NCBI GenBank assembly: GCA_945912085.1
Contig: CAMEBJ010000014.1
Span: 1-13,480, forward strand
Direction of reading: 5' to 3'
Length of the DNA: 13,480 bases
DNA from: an uncultured Bacteroidales bacterium
GTDB lineage: Bacteria; Bacteroidota; Bacteroidia; Bacteroidales; UBA932
The position numbers and the translations under genes were made by a program. This document shows positions 7,358-13,480 of this stretch, in pieces. The notes under the pieces were generated by a model, which had not been told where the DNA came from, ran no database searches, and was given only the letters and a program-made list of their open reading frames with translations. Position 1 is the first letter of the stretch, and each line of letters opens with the position of its first letter.

Positions 7358-9067
7358 ATGAAAATCAACTTAAAACTTGGCGACGTTTTCAGACCGAAAC
7401 TTTTCGGAATGTTCCGCAAGGGCGGATATGACCGCAAGACTTTCGTTTCGGATCTGATTGCTGGTATTATTGTGGGAATCATTGCGTTGCCTCTGGCAAT
7501 CGCTTTCGGAATCGCGAGTGGGGTAACTCCTCAACAGGGACTCATCACTGCCATCGTGGCAGGCTTCCTCGTGTCTTTTTTCGGAGGCTCGCATTTTCTG
7601 ATCGGAGGACCTACCGGAGCGTTCATCGTGATAGTTGCCGGAATTGTGGCACAGTACGGTATGCAGGGACTCATCCTGGCCACCATTATGGCGGGAATCA
7701 TCCTGGTGGTGATGGGACTTTGCAAGATGGGAGCCATCTTCAAATTCATCCCTTATCCGATTGTGGTGGGATTCACCAGCGGTATCGCAGTGACAATCTT
7801 CTCCACGCAGATGAAGGATTTCTTCGGATTCACTATGGATGTCCCTGCCGGATTCATACCGCAGTGGGCCTGCTATTTCCAGAACATAGGGAACATCAGT
7901 GTACCTGAAACCCTTATGAGCCTCGCCTGCCTCCTGGTCATCATTCTTTGGGGCAAGGTTACAAAGAAAATCCCGGGCTCACTCATAGCATTGATTGTCG
8001 GTACTGTCGCATCAGTCCTGCTGAGCCGTTTCACCTCAATCGAGTTTGCGACCATCGGCTCCAAATTTCCGGAACTTGCCGCCGGACTTCCTATGCCGAA
8101 GCCTGTAGCACCGGAATTTGACTATGAGACAGTAAAGGGACTGGTTTCACCGGCATTCACAATTGCAATTCTCTGTGCCATCGAATCCTTGCTTGCGGCT
8201 ATGGTTGCCGACGGTGTCACCGGAAAACATCACAATTCCAACACTGAACTCATCGGGCAGGGCATTGCCAACATAGTCACTCCGCTTTTCGGAGGAATCC
8301 CTGCCACCGGAGCAATCGCGCGTACGATGGCGAATATCAACAACGGAGGAAAAACCCCTGTGGCCGGTCTCATCCACGCTGCGGTCCTGTTGCTGATCTA
8401 TCTTTTCCTGATGCCTTACGCGGTCTATATCCCTCTTTCCTGTCTTGCCGCCATACTTGTGATTGTGGCCTACAATATGAGTGAGTGGCGTACGTTCAAG
8501 TACCTGCTCAAGGGTGACAAGTCCGACGTGGCAGTCCTTCTGATCACATTCTTCCTGACTGTGATTGTGGACCTTACGGTGGCAATCGAAGTTGGAGTCC
8601 TCCTGGCGATCGTGCTTTTCGTCCGCCGTGTGATGGAGACATCTTCCATCTCCGTCCTTGCTGAGGACAAGGTGGCAGCCACCGAAAATGACGAGAAGGC
8701 TTCGATGGAAGACACTGAGTTTCTTGACATTCCAGACGGAGTTGAGGTCTATGAAATCAACGGTCCTTTCTTCTTCGGACTGGCCAGCAAGTTCGAGGAG
8801 TTCGACTCAAGGCGTTCTGCATCAGTTAAGGTCAGGATTATCCGTATGAGAAAGGTTCCGTTCATCGATTCAACGGGAATCAAGAACCTCAGGAATCTCT
8901 GCGAGAGGATGAGCCGCAGGGGAATCCGTGTGATTCTCTCCGGTGTGACTCCTCAGGTTCGCGCCACTCTCGAGAAATTCGGCGTGGACAGGGAAATTGG
9001 TCAGGAATACATATTCCCTCACATAATCCCTGCCCTGGAGAAGGCAAGGGAGACTGTGGCGAAATAG
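7358..9067 (+). CDS. SulP family inorganic anion transporter with C-terminal STAS domain
   Basis: An inner-membrane transporter of sulfate, bicarbonate or another small anion (SLC26/SulP family), 569 residues. Residues about 28-430 form the hydrophobic core: IALPLAIAFGIASGVTPQQG, FFGGSHFLIGGPTGAF, the NTELIGQGIANI...FGGIPATGAIART signature, and further helices to LFVRRVM. A linker rich in charged residues leads to a STAS domain (about 460-565) containing VPFIDSTGIKNL; Ser505 is in the position of the phosphorylatable serine of anti-sigma factor antagonists. There is no carbonic anhydrase or sulfate-assimilation gene beside it to suggest the substrate. The predicted promoter of the downstream operon begins in its last codons. 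Confidence 0.93.
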   Translation: MKINLKLGDVFRPKLFGMFRKGGYDRKTFVSDLIAGIIVGIIALPLAIAFGIASGVTPQQGLITAIVAGFLVSFFGGSHFLIGGPTGAFIVIVAGIVAQYGMQGLILATIMAGIILVVMGLCKMGAIFKFIPYPIVVGFTSGIAVTIFSTQMKDFFGFTMDVPAGFIPQWACYFQNIGNISVPETLMSLACLLVIILWGKVTKKIPGSLIALIVGTVASVLLSRFTSIEFATIGSKFPELAAGLPMPKPVAPEFDYETVKGLVSPAFTIAILCAIESLLAAMVADGVTGKHHNSNTELIGQGIANIVTPLFGGIPATGAIARTMANINNGGKTPVAGLIHAAVLLLIYLFLMPYAVYIPLSCLAAILVIVAYNMSEWRTFKYLLKGDKSDVAVLLITFFLTVIVDLTVAIEVGVLLAIVLFVRRVMETSSISVLAEDKVAATENDEKASMEDTEFLDIPDGVEVYEINGPFFFGLASKFEEFDSRRSASVKVRIIRMRKVPFIDSTGIKNLRNLCERMSRRGIRVILSGVTPQVRATLEKFGVDREIGQEYIFPHIIPALEKARETVAK

Positions 9068-9086
9068 GAAATATTTAATATATTTG
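9055..9086 (+). promoter_or_regulatory. Predicted promoter of the aryl polyene-like operon
   Basis: TATATTTG at 9079-9086 matches the TAnnTTTG -7 box exactly. TGTG at 9055-9058, 20 bases upstream and within the end of sulP, matches three of four bases of the TTTG -33 box. Transcription would start near 9093, about 19 bases before the first carrier-protein ATG at 9112. No strong terminator separates sulP from it, so read-through is also possible. Confidence 0.55.
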
Positions 9087-9111
9087 GAAAAGTTTTGACT
9101 TAAACCCTATT

Positions 9112-9354
9112 ATGAACAAAGAGGAAATCATTGCAAAATTGAAGGATGTAATTGTCGAGGAATTTGAGGTTGAAAGAGAGGACCTCAAAGATGATGCACC
9201 TCTGTTGAAAACACTCGATCTGGACAGCCTGGATATTGTGGATATGGTTGTTCTTATTGAGAAATATTTCCGTTTAAAACTGAAGAAGGAAGATTTTTCC
9301 ACAATGCGGACCTTCGGAGATCTCTGTGAAAAAGTCGTTGAAAACGTGAATTAG
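9112..9354 (+). CDS. Acyl carrier protein 1 of the aryl polyene-like cluster
   Basis: An 80-residue acyl carrier protein that would carry the starter or the growing polyene chain on a phosphopantetheine arm. The attachment serine is Ser39 in LDLDSLDIVDMV, the canonical DSL site at the start of helix II. The sequence is acidic, with the helix III/IV region MRTFGDLCEKVVENV. It is the first gene after the predicted promoter, and its stop is three bases before the acyltransferase ATG. It differs clearly from the second carrier protein in this window (DSL versus DSI), which suggests separate roles, for example starter versus extension carrier (inference). It is unlikely to be the fatty-acid AcpP, given its place in the cluster. 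Confidence 0.92.
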   Translation: MNKEEIIAKLKDVIVEEFEVEREDLKDDAPLLKTLDLDSLDIVDMVVLIEKYFRLKLKKEDFSTMRTFGDLCEKVVENVN

Positions 9355-9357
9355 GCT

Positions 9358-10230
9358 ATGCAGAGGCAGTGGGACGGAAAGACTCGTGGAGGCAAGGCAG
9401 GATATTCCATATTCATCAAGGTTCTCAGAACTTTGGGACTTGGTCCTGCTTATGCCCTTCTTTGTCTTGTGGTTCCATATTTCACAATCGCGGCCCCTGC
9501 CCAGACCCGCAGCGTGTGGAGGTACTCGCGCAGGATTCTGAAGCTGGGGCGCTGGCGTTCTTTCCTTTTCCTGTTCCAGTCCTATTTCGCATTCGGGAAG
9601 GCGATTATTGACCGTGTTGCCGTCAACTGCGGATTTGAGGATGCTTTTTCCTACGAATTCGAGAATCACCAGGCGATGCTGTGCCATCTTTCCGAGGGGT
9701 GTGGGGTGGTTATGATAGGCGCACACACCGGCTCCTGGCAGATGGGGTTCCCTTTTGCCGACAGCTATGGGGCGAAGGTCAATGTGGTGATGTTCGACAA
9801 CGAGGTGGAGGGGGTGAAGAAGGTCCTGGAAAGCCAGACCAGAGACAGAGGAATCAAGGTCATTCCTGTCGCTGAGGGTGACATTTCGAGCATATTCGCC
9901 ATCAGGGACGCCCTTTCGCGAGGAGAGGTCGTCAGTTTCCAGGGCGACAGATATATGGAAGGCAACAGGGTGCTGGAGGCTGAACTTCTCGGGCACAAAG
10001 CCTTTTTCCCGGCGGGACCTTTCATAATCGCATCAAAGCTGAGGGTGAAGGTGGTTTTCTATTTCGCTATGAGGGAGAAAGGACGCAGGTACCGTTTCAT
10101 CTTCCGTGAGGCAACCGCCGGCGCCGGACCTCAAGCCCTTCTTGATGAATATGTTGCAGCATTGGATGACGTGCTGTTACGCTATCCTCAGCAGTGGTTC
10201 AATTACTATGATTTTTGGAATTTAGGTTGA
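9358..10230 (+). CDS. LpxL/HtrB-like lysophospholipid acyltransferase of the aryl polyene-like cluster
   Basis: A 290-residue protein of the bacterial lipid A acyltransferase-like superfamily. Members in aryl polyene clusters are thought to move the finished chain from the carrier protein to a membrane lipid. It opens with WDGKTRGGKAGYSIFIKVLRTLGLGPAY and a membrane-associated hydrophobic segment (about 27-45). The acyltransferase motif region is VVMIGAHTGSWQMG: His123 followed by four residues and Gln128, where the family normally has HX4(D/E). Later family features are present: FQGDRYMEGN, AFFPAGPFIIASKL and the closing QQWFNYYDFW, which matches the usual W.n.ydFW end. It starts three bases after carrier protein 1 and ends one base before the methyltransferase ATG. 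Confidence 0.88.
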   Translation: MQRQWDGKTRGGKAGYSIFIKVLRTLGLGPAYALLCLVVPYFTIAAPAQTRSVWRYSRRILKLGRWRSFLFLFQSYFAFGKAIIDRVAVNCGFEDAFSYEFENHQAMLCHLSEGCGVVMIGAHTGSWQMGFPFADSYGAKVNVVMFDNEVEGVKKVLESQTRDRGIKVIPVAEGDISSIFAIRDALSRGEVVSFQGDRYMEGNRVLEAELLGHKAFFPAGPFIIASKLRVKVVFYFAMREKGRRYRFIFREATAGAGPQALLDEYVAALDDVLLRYPQQWFNYYDFWNLG

Positions 10231-10231
10231 T

Positions 10232-11299
10232 ATGGATATATACAGAAAAGACAGGTTGTCGGCAAAGGCCGCCCAGGAACTCGCTCACGTCATTGCATTC
10301 GGTCCCGTCGTTTTTCAGATCACAAGGGTGATGATGAAAGAGGGAATATTCAACATTCTGCGTGACGGGAGCAGGACCGTTCCGGAGATTGCGCATCAGA
10401 CCGGGCTGACAGAATATGCAGTGAAAGTCCTTCTGGAGTCGTCCCTGACTATGGGGACTGTCCTGCATGACCCGGATTCGGGGAAATATTCCCTCTCGAA
10501 GGTCGGCTGGTTCTTTCTGACCGATCCTATGCTGAAGGTCAATGTGGATTTCAATCACGACATCAACTATCAGGGAATGTTTCACCTTGAGGAAGCCCTC
10601 AGAGAAGGCCGCCCTGCCGGTCTGAAGGAACTCGGCAACTGGCCTACCATCTACGAGGGCCTCTCGCAACTTACTGATGTTCAGAAACGGAGCTGGTTTG
10701 GCTTTGACCATTTCTACTCCGACGGAGCTTTTGACGCCGTGCTTCCGAAGGTGTTTGCGCGCAAGCCCTCCAGACTGATGGATGTCGGAGGAAACACCGG
10801 GAAATGGGCAATGAAATGTGTAGGCTATGACCCAGATGTTCACGTTACGATAGTTGACCTTCCTCAGCAGATTGCTATGATGAAGCAGCAGACTGAGGGT
10901 CTTGAGGGAAGCGAGAGAATTGACGGGGTGGGTGTGAATCTGCTTGATCCGTCCAATGCCCTTCCGGAGGGTTGTGACGTGATCTGGATGAGTCAGTTCC
11001 TGGATTGTTTCTCGGGAGAACAGGTGGTGAGCCTGCTTCAAAGGGCTGCCGCAGCGCTGGTGCCGGGAGGAAGGGTCTTCATTATGGAGACTCTCTGGGA
11101 CAGGCAGAAATGGCCTGCCGCCTCTTTCGACCTTGCTCAGACCAGCGTGTATTTCACTGCAATGGCAAACGGGAACAGCAAGATGTTCAACACCCCGGAT
11201 TTGCTCTCCTACATTGCCTCAGCCGGTCTTCGAGTGGTAAATATTACGGATTCAATTGGTTACGGTCACAGCCTGATTGAATGTGAACTCGATGCCTGA
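10232..11299 (+). CDS. SAM-dependent methyltransferase, winged-helix/O-methyltransferase family 2-like
   Basis: A 355-residue methyltransferase. Residues about 30-110 form a winged-helix dimerisation domain (MMKEGIFNIL, TVPEIAHQTGLTEYAVKVLLE, YSLSKVGWFFL). The catalytic Rossmann domain has motif I MDVGGNTGKW (Asp184), the ribose-binding acidic residue in IVDLPQQ (Asp209), and LVPGGRVFIMET. In this family the catalytic base is the His of an LHDW motif; here the aligned segment is SQFLDCFS, with Asp258-Cys259, so the usual His is missing. Together with the cluster context this may point to C-methylation of an aryl ring or chain rather than O-methylation (inference). It is tightly packed between the acyltransferase and the ketosynthase. 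Confidence 0.88.
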   Translation: MDIYRKDRLSAKAAQELAHVIAFGPVVFQITRVMMKEGIFNILRDGSRTVPEIAHQTGLTEYAVKVLLESSLTMGTVLHDPDSGKYSLSKVGWFFLTDPMLKVNVDFNHDINYQGMFHLEEALREGRPAGLKELGNWPTIYEGLSQLTDVQKRSWFGFDHFYSDGAFDAVLPKVFARKPSRLMDVGGNTGKWAMKCVGYDPDVHVTIVDLPQQIAMMKQQTEGLEGSERIDGVGVNLLDPSNALPEGCDVIWMSQFLDCFSGEQVVSLLQRAAAALVPGGRVFIMETLWDRQKWPAASFDLAQTSVYFTAMANGNSKMFNTPDLLSYIASAGLRVVNITDSIGYGHSLIECELDA

Positions 11300-11312
11300 A
11301 GTTTTGCGGAAT

Positions 11313-13160
11313 ATGGAAAAAAGAAGAACCTACATTGTTTCTGACTGCATAGTCTCGCCTTTCGGAATCGGGACTGATGTCACTGTTGCCGCCCTTGACC
11401 TGGGCCGGTCGGCAGTGTCTTCCCGCAGCGGTCTGCTGAAGGACCTCGAGGGAAAGGATATCCCGGTGATGTGCTCCGTCATTCCGCAGCAGATGGAAGA
11501 ATCCCTCGCGGCAGTGTTCTGCGGAGAATGGACGAGGGCGGAACTTTTTGCCCTGGCCTGCGGGAAAGTTGCGCTGGAGGATGCAGGTGGCAGTTGCGGT
11601 CGTGTGTCCGGGGAATATGGTCCTTTGTCCGGTGATTCCGGTCCTTTGTCAGTTGAATCCGGTCCTATGTCCGGGAAGCCGGGCAGGAGCGCGGTAATCT
11701 TTTCAACGACAAAGGGCAATATCGGCCTGATTGAAGGAGTGGGGGAGAATGACCCGGTTCCTTCGGGAGCCTTCCTCTGGGAATCTTCAGACCGTCTCGG
11801 CCGTTTTCTGGGCTTCGCCCCGGAGGATATATACACAATTTCAAATGCTTGCATTTCAGGAGTTTCCGCTCTGTCTGCCGGTCGTAAACTGATTCTCTCA
11901 GGTCTATACGACAATGTTCTTGTGGTGGGCTTTGATGTTCTCAATGAGTTCATTGTCAGTGGGTTCGCTTCGTTCAAATCCTTGAGCTCAGACCTTTGCC
12001 GGCCCTACGATGCTGCCCGCTGCGGCCTGAATCTTGGGGAGGCTGCTGCGGCAATTCTGCTGTCCTGCCATCCTTCCGAGGGGGCGCTTGTGCTCGCCGG
12101 CGGGGCAGTCAGCGATGATGCCAATCACATCTCTGGACCCTCGCGTACTGGTGACGCCCTCTTCTTTGCAATCAGGGATGCGATGTCCCAGGCGGGGATT
12201 TCTCCCGCTGACGTTTCCTTTGCAGACCTTCACGGGACTGCAACGGTCTATAATGATGAGATGGAGTCCAAGGCCCTTGCCCTTGCAGGACTTTCTGATG
12301 TTCCGGTTCAGAGTTTCAAGCCATATCTTGGTCACACCCTTGGGGCAAGCGGTGTGCTGGAGGCCGTGCTCTGCTGTCAGGAACTTCGCCGCGGCCTGAT
12401 GTGGGGAACTCCGGGTTTTGAAAACTGCGGAACTCCCTGCCCGGTAAATGCAAGCGCGGAATCCCGGGAGTTTCCGATGAAGCATTGCCTGAAGACAGCC
12501 TCCGGTTTCGGCGGCTGCAATGCGGCTGTGGTAATCAGTCTTCAGGAATGTGCCTCGGACTGCGCTCCGGAGGCCTCCGGTTTGACAGATAACGTTTCCG
12601 AAGGACAATGCTCCTCAGAATTGGCTGCGCCCCCGCTCCGGACTTTGAAGAGGGTGGTCCTGAACAACGAGAGTGCCTGTGCAGAAGGCTTTGACGGGGA
12701 TTTTGCATCCTATATACGTGAAAAATACAAGGCTCTCGGCACTCCCGATCTGAAATTCTTCAAGATGGATGACCTGGCGAAACTTGGCTACATAGCCTCC
12801 TCCCTGCTGCTTGAGGGTCTGGACTATGGTCCGGAAGACGTCGCGGTAATTCTTTCCAATTCATCCGCATCCCTTGATTCCGACCTCCGTCATCAGGCTA
12901 ATATTGATTCGGGAAGGGGAGCAAGTCCTGCAGTCTTTGTCTATACGCTTCCGAACGTGACTTCGGGGGAGATTTCCATACGTCACCAGATCAAGGGTGA
13001 GAACACTTTCTTCATTTCAGAAAGATATGACAGGAAGAAAATGATGGAATATGCATCCCTGGTGCTGGCCGAATCGAAGGCTGAATATGCCATTGTCGGA
13101 TGGATTGACTATCTTCGCGGAAATTTTTCCGCCGATATTGATTTGGTAGGTAATGAATAA
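11313..13160 (+). CDS. Ketosynthase fused to a second truncated, Cys-less ketosynthase-like half
   Basis: A 615-residue protein; usual ketosynthases have about 400-420. Residues 1-411 are a complete beta-ketoacyl-ACP synthase that would extend the polyene chain with malonyl-ACP. The active site is complete: Cys180 in SNACISGVSAL, His307 in LHGTATVYND, His341 in LGHTLGASG, then SGFGGCNAAVV. FDVLNEFIVSGFASFKSL and CRPYDAARCGLNLGEAAAAI are typical of aryl polyene ketosynthases. Four tandem heptapeptides (residues 96-123) expand a loop before strand SAVIFSTT. After a linker (about 412-443), residues 444-615 resemble the N-terminal half of a second ketosynthase (KFFKMDDLAKLGYIAS, SPAVFVYTLPNVTSGEISIRHQIKGEN). 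At the Cys position this has Glu570, so it cannot condense. In related clusters this half is usually a separate gene. Start: 11313 fits the KS N-terminus; 11292 (overlapping the methyltransferase stop) is possible. Confidence 0.9.
   Translation: MEKRRTYIVSDCIVSPFGIGTDVTVAALDLGRSAVSSRSGLLKDLEGKDIPVMCSVIPQQMEESLAAVFCGEWTRAELFALACGKVALEDAGGSCGRVSGEYGPLSGDSGPLSVESGPMSGKPGRSAVIFSTTKGNIGLIEGVGENDPVPSGAFLWESSDRLGRFLGFAPEDIYTISNACISGVSALSAGRKLILSGLYDNVLVVGFDVLNEFIVSGFASFKSLSSDLCRPYDAARCGLNLGEAAAAILLSCHPSEGALVLAGGAVSDDANHISGPSRTGDALFFAIRDAMSQAGISPADVSFADLHGTATVYNDEMESKALALAGLSDVPVQSFKPYLGHTLGASGVLEAVLCCQELRRGLMWGTPGFENCGTPCPVNASAESREFPMKHCLKTASGFGGCNAAVVISLQECASDCAPEASGLTDNVSEGQCSSELAAPPLRTLKRVVLNNESACAEGFDGDFASYIREKYKALGTPDLKFFKMDDLAKLGYIASSLLLEGLDYGPEDVAVILSNSSASLDSDLRHQANIDSGRGASPAVFVYTLPNVTSGEISIRHQIKGENTFFISERYDRKKMMEYASLVLAESKAEYAIVGWIDYLRGNFSADIDLVGNE
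11598..11681 (+). repeat. Four 21-bp in-frame tandem repeats inside the ketosynthase gene
   Basis: Units are 11598-11618, 11619-11639, 11640-11660 and 11661-11681. Each begins GGTC and has TGTC at bases 9-12. The second and third are the most alike. They encode GRVSGEY, GPLSGDS, GPLSVES and GPMSGKP, a flexible Gly/Pro/Ser loop with an approximate G-P-(L/M)-S-x-x-x pattern. The block lies between KVALEDAG and the RSAVIFSTT strand of the ketosynthase fold, a surface loop well before the active-site Cys. Drift between units suggests an old expansion. Confidence 0.85.
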
Positions 13161-13190
13161 TGTTGAATATTCCCAAATGTTGAATATTCC
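13160..13190 (+). repeat. Two direct repeats with a GAATATTC palindrome before carrier protein 2
   Basis: ATGTTGAATATTCC occurs at 13160-13173 and again at 13177-13190 with a period of 17 bases. Each copy contains the self-complementary octamer GAATATTC (13165-13172 and 13182-13189). The copies lie in the 48-base gap between the ketosynthase stop and the carrier protein ATG at 13209, within an otherwise tight operon. They could be a two-site operator, or an mRNA hairpin formed by pairing the two octamers (8-bp stem, 9-base loop). No promoter -7 box is seen here. Confidence 0.7.
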
Positions 13191-13208
13191 TAAAATAATA
13201 CGAAAATA

Positions 13209-13463
13209 ATGGAAGAACTGATTGAACAACTGAAATCAAAGATAATCGAGGCCTTGAACCTCGAGGAACTCACCCCTGAAGACATTGACCCGGATGCACC
13301 TCTTTTCGGAGATGCCGGTCTTGGCCTCGACTCCATTGACGCTCTGGAACTTACCCTCATTCTTGAAAGGGACTACGGTCTGCGTATTTCACAGGAGGAG
13401 GGCCGCCAGGTCTTCCGCAGCGTGAGGACAATGGCCGAGTATATATCTTCCAAAAAGGCTTGA
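13209..13463 (+). CDS. Acyl carrier protein 2 of the aryl polyene-like cluster
   Basis: An 84-residue acyl carrier protein. The phosphopantetheine attachment residue is Ser42 in GLGLDSIDALEL, followed by LTLILERDYGLRISQ. The DAPLFGDAGLGLDSIDALEL stretch is characteristic of aryl polyene/flexirubin carrier proteins and differs from the DSL type of carrier protein 1. It probably carries the extending polyene chain for the ketosynthase encoded upstream (inference). It is separated from the ketosynthase by 48 bases that contain two GAATATTC repeats. A further ATG follows 11 bases after its stop, so the operon continues to the right. Confidence 0.93.
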   Translation: MEELIEQLKSKIIEALNLEELTPEDIDPDAPLFGDAGLGLDSIDALELTLILERDYGLRISQEEGRQVFRSVRTMAEYISSKKA

Positions 13464-13474
13464 GACAGAGGCAG

Positions 13475-13480
13475 ATGACA
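13475..13480 (+). CDS. Probable start of the next operon gene (two codons only)
   Basis: ATG ACA at the very edge, 11 bases after the carrier protein 2 stop, preceded by the purine-rich AGACAGAGGCAG. In similar clusters a further ketosynthase follows at this point, but nothing in the two visible codons shows which gene it is. Confidence 0.25.

Noticed and set aside
9068..9090. A/T-rich inverted stretch after sulP as a terminator
   Set aside because: Only a weak A-T stem and no T-run; the same bases are better explained by the promoter -7 box.
9765..11041. Long antisense open frames opposite the acyltransferase and methyltransferase genes
   Set aside because: Their translations show no recognisable motifs and they lie fully opposite well-supported genes; such shadows are expected in G+C-balanced coding DNA.
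11277..11312. Longer ketosynthase start at TTG 11277
   Set aside because: It lies inside the methyltransferase gene and adds residues not seen in ketosynthases; ATG 11313 gives the usual MEKRRTYIV...SPFG start, with 11292 as the only serious alternative.
11330..12608. Antisense open frames opposite the ketosynthase gene
   Set aside because: Low-complexity Pro/Ser-rich translations that mirror the sense-strand Gly/Ser codons, with no start context or family match.
12547..12650. Possible sequencing frameshift joining two separate ketosynthase genes
   Set aside because: The frame is open through a sensible linker, codon use does not change, and both flanking domains are in the same frame, so a real fusion is the simpler reading.

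Overview
The window looks like a chromosomal segment from a Bacteroidales-type Bacteroidetes genome of medium G+C. Four things point there: promoters of the TTTG/TAnnTTTG type, short Cys-tipped lipoprotein leaders, a DUF3822-like gene next to rsmD, and a Bacteroidetes-style aryl polyene/flexirubin gene set. The species cannot be named from this sequence. Nearly all of the window is coding; the largest gap is about 106 bp, and no RNA gene, insertion sequence, CRISPR array or phage gene was seen.

Left arm, minus strand (1-3227). Read in transcription order, the genes are a DHH-family NrnA-like phosphoesterase, a small FKBP-like lipoprotein, a larger lipoprotein with two FKBP-like domains, and a MATE transporter that runs off the left edge. 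The genes overlap or nearly touch. The double-FKBP gene also appears to have its own promoter inside the end of the preceding gene.

Middle, plus strand (3334-9067). A divergent promoter region at about 3228-3333 separates the two arms. It is followed by a membrane-anchored conserved protein, a short DUF3822-like protein, RsmD (16S rRNA guanine-N2 methyltransferase), a cation diffusion facilitator, a secreted DUF4861-like protein, a YbaK-type Cys-tRNA(Pro) deacylase and a SulP anion transporter with a STAS domain. Most are separated by a few bases or overlap. They look like housekeeping or transport genes in a compact array.

Right arm, plus strand (9112 to the right edge). This is the start of a polyunsaturated aryl lipid (aryl polyene / flexirubin / dialkylresorcinol-like) biosynthetic operon: acyl carrier protein 1, LpxL/HtrB-like acyltransferase, winged-helix SAM methyltransferase, a large ketosynthase and acyl carrier protein 2. 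A probable next start codon lies at 13475. A good Bacteroidetes promoter at 9055-9086 sits just in front of the first carrier protein. By analogy with known clusters, the carrier proteins hold the growing chain, the ketosynthase extends it, the methyltransferase modifies the aryl head or an intermediate, and the acyltransferase moves the product to a membrane lipid. The remaining genes (further ketosynthases, dehydratase, ketoreductase, ammonia-lyase or aryl starter genes, exporters) would lie beyond the right edge.

The most unusual points are all in this right arm. The ketosynthase is fused to a second, truncated ketosynthase-like half that lacks the active-site Cys. Four tandem 21-bp repeats lie inside its catalytic domain. 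The acyltransferase has HX4Q instead of HX4(D/E). The methyltransferase lacks the usual O-methyltransferase catalytic His. A tandem pair of GAATATTC palindromes precedes the second carrier protein.
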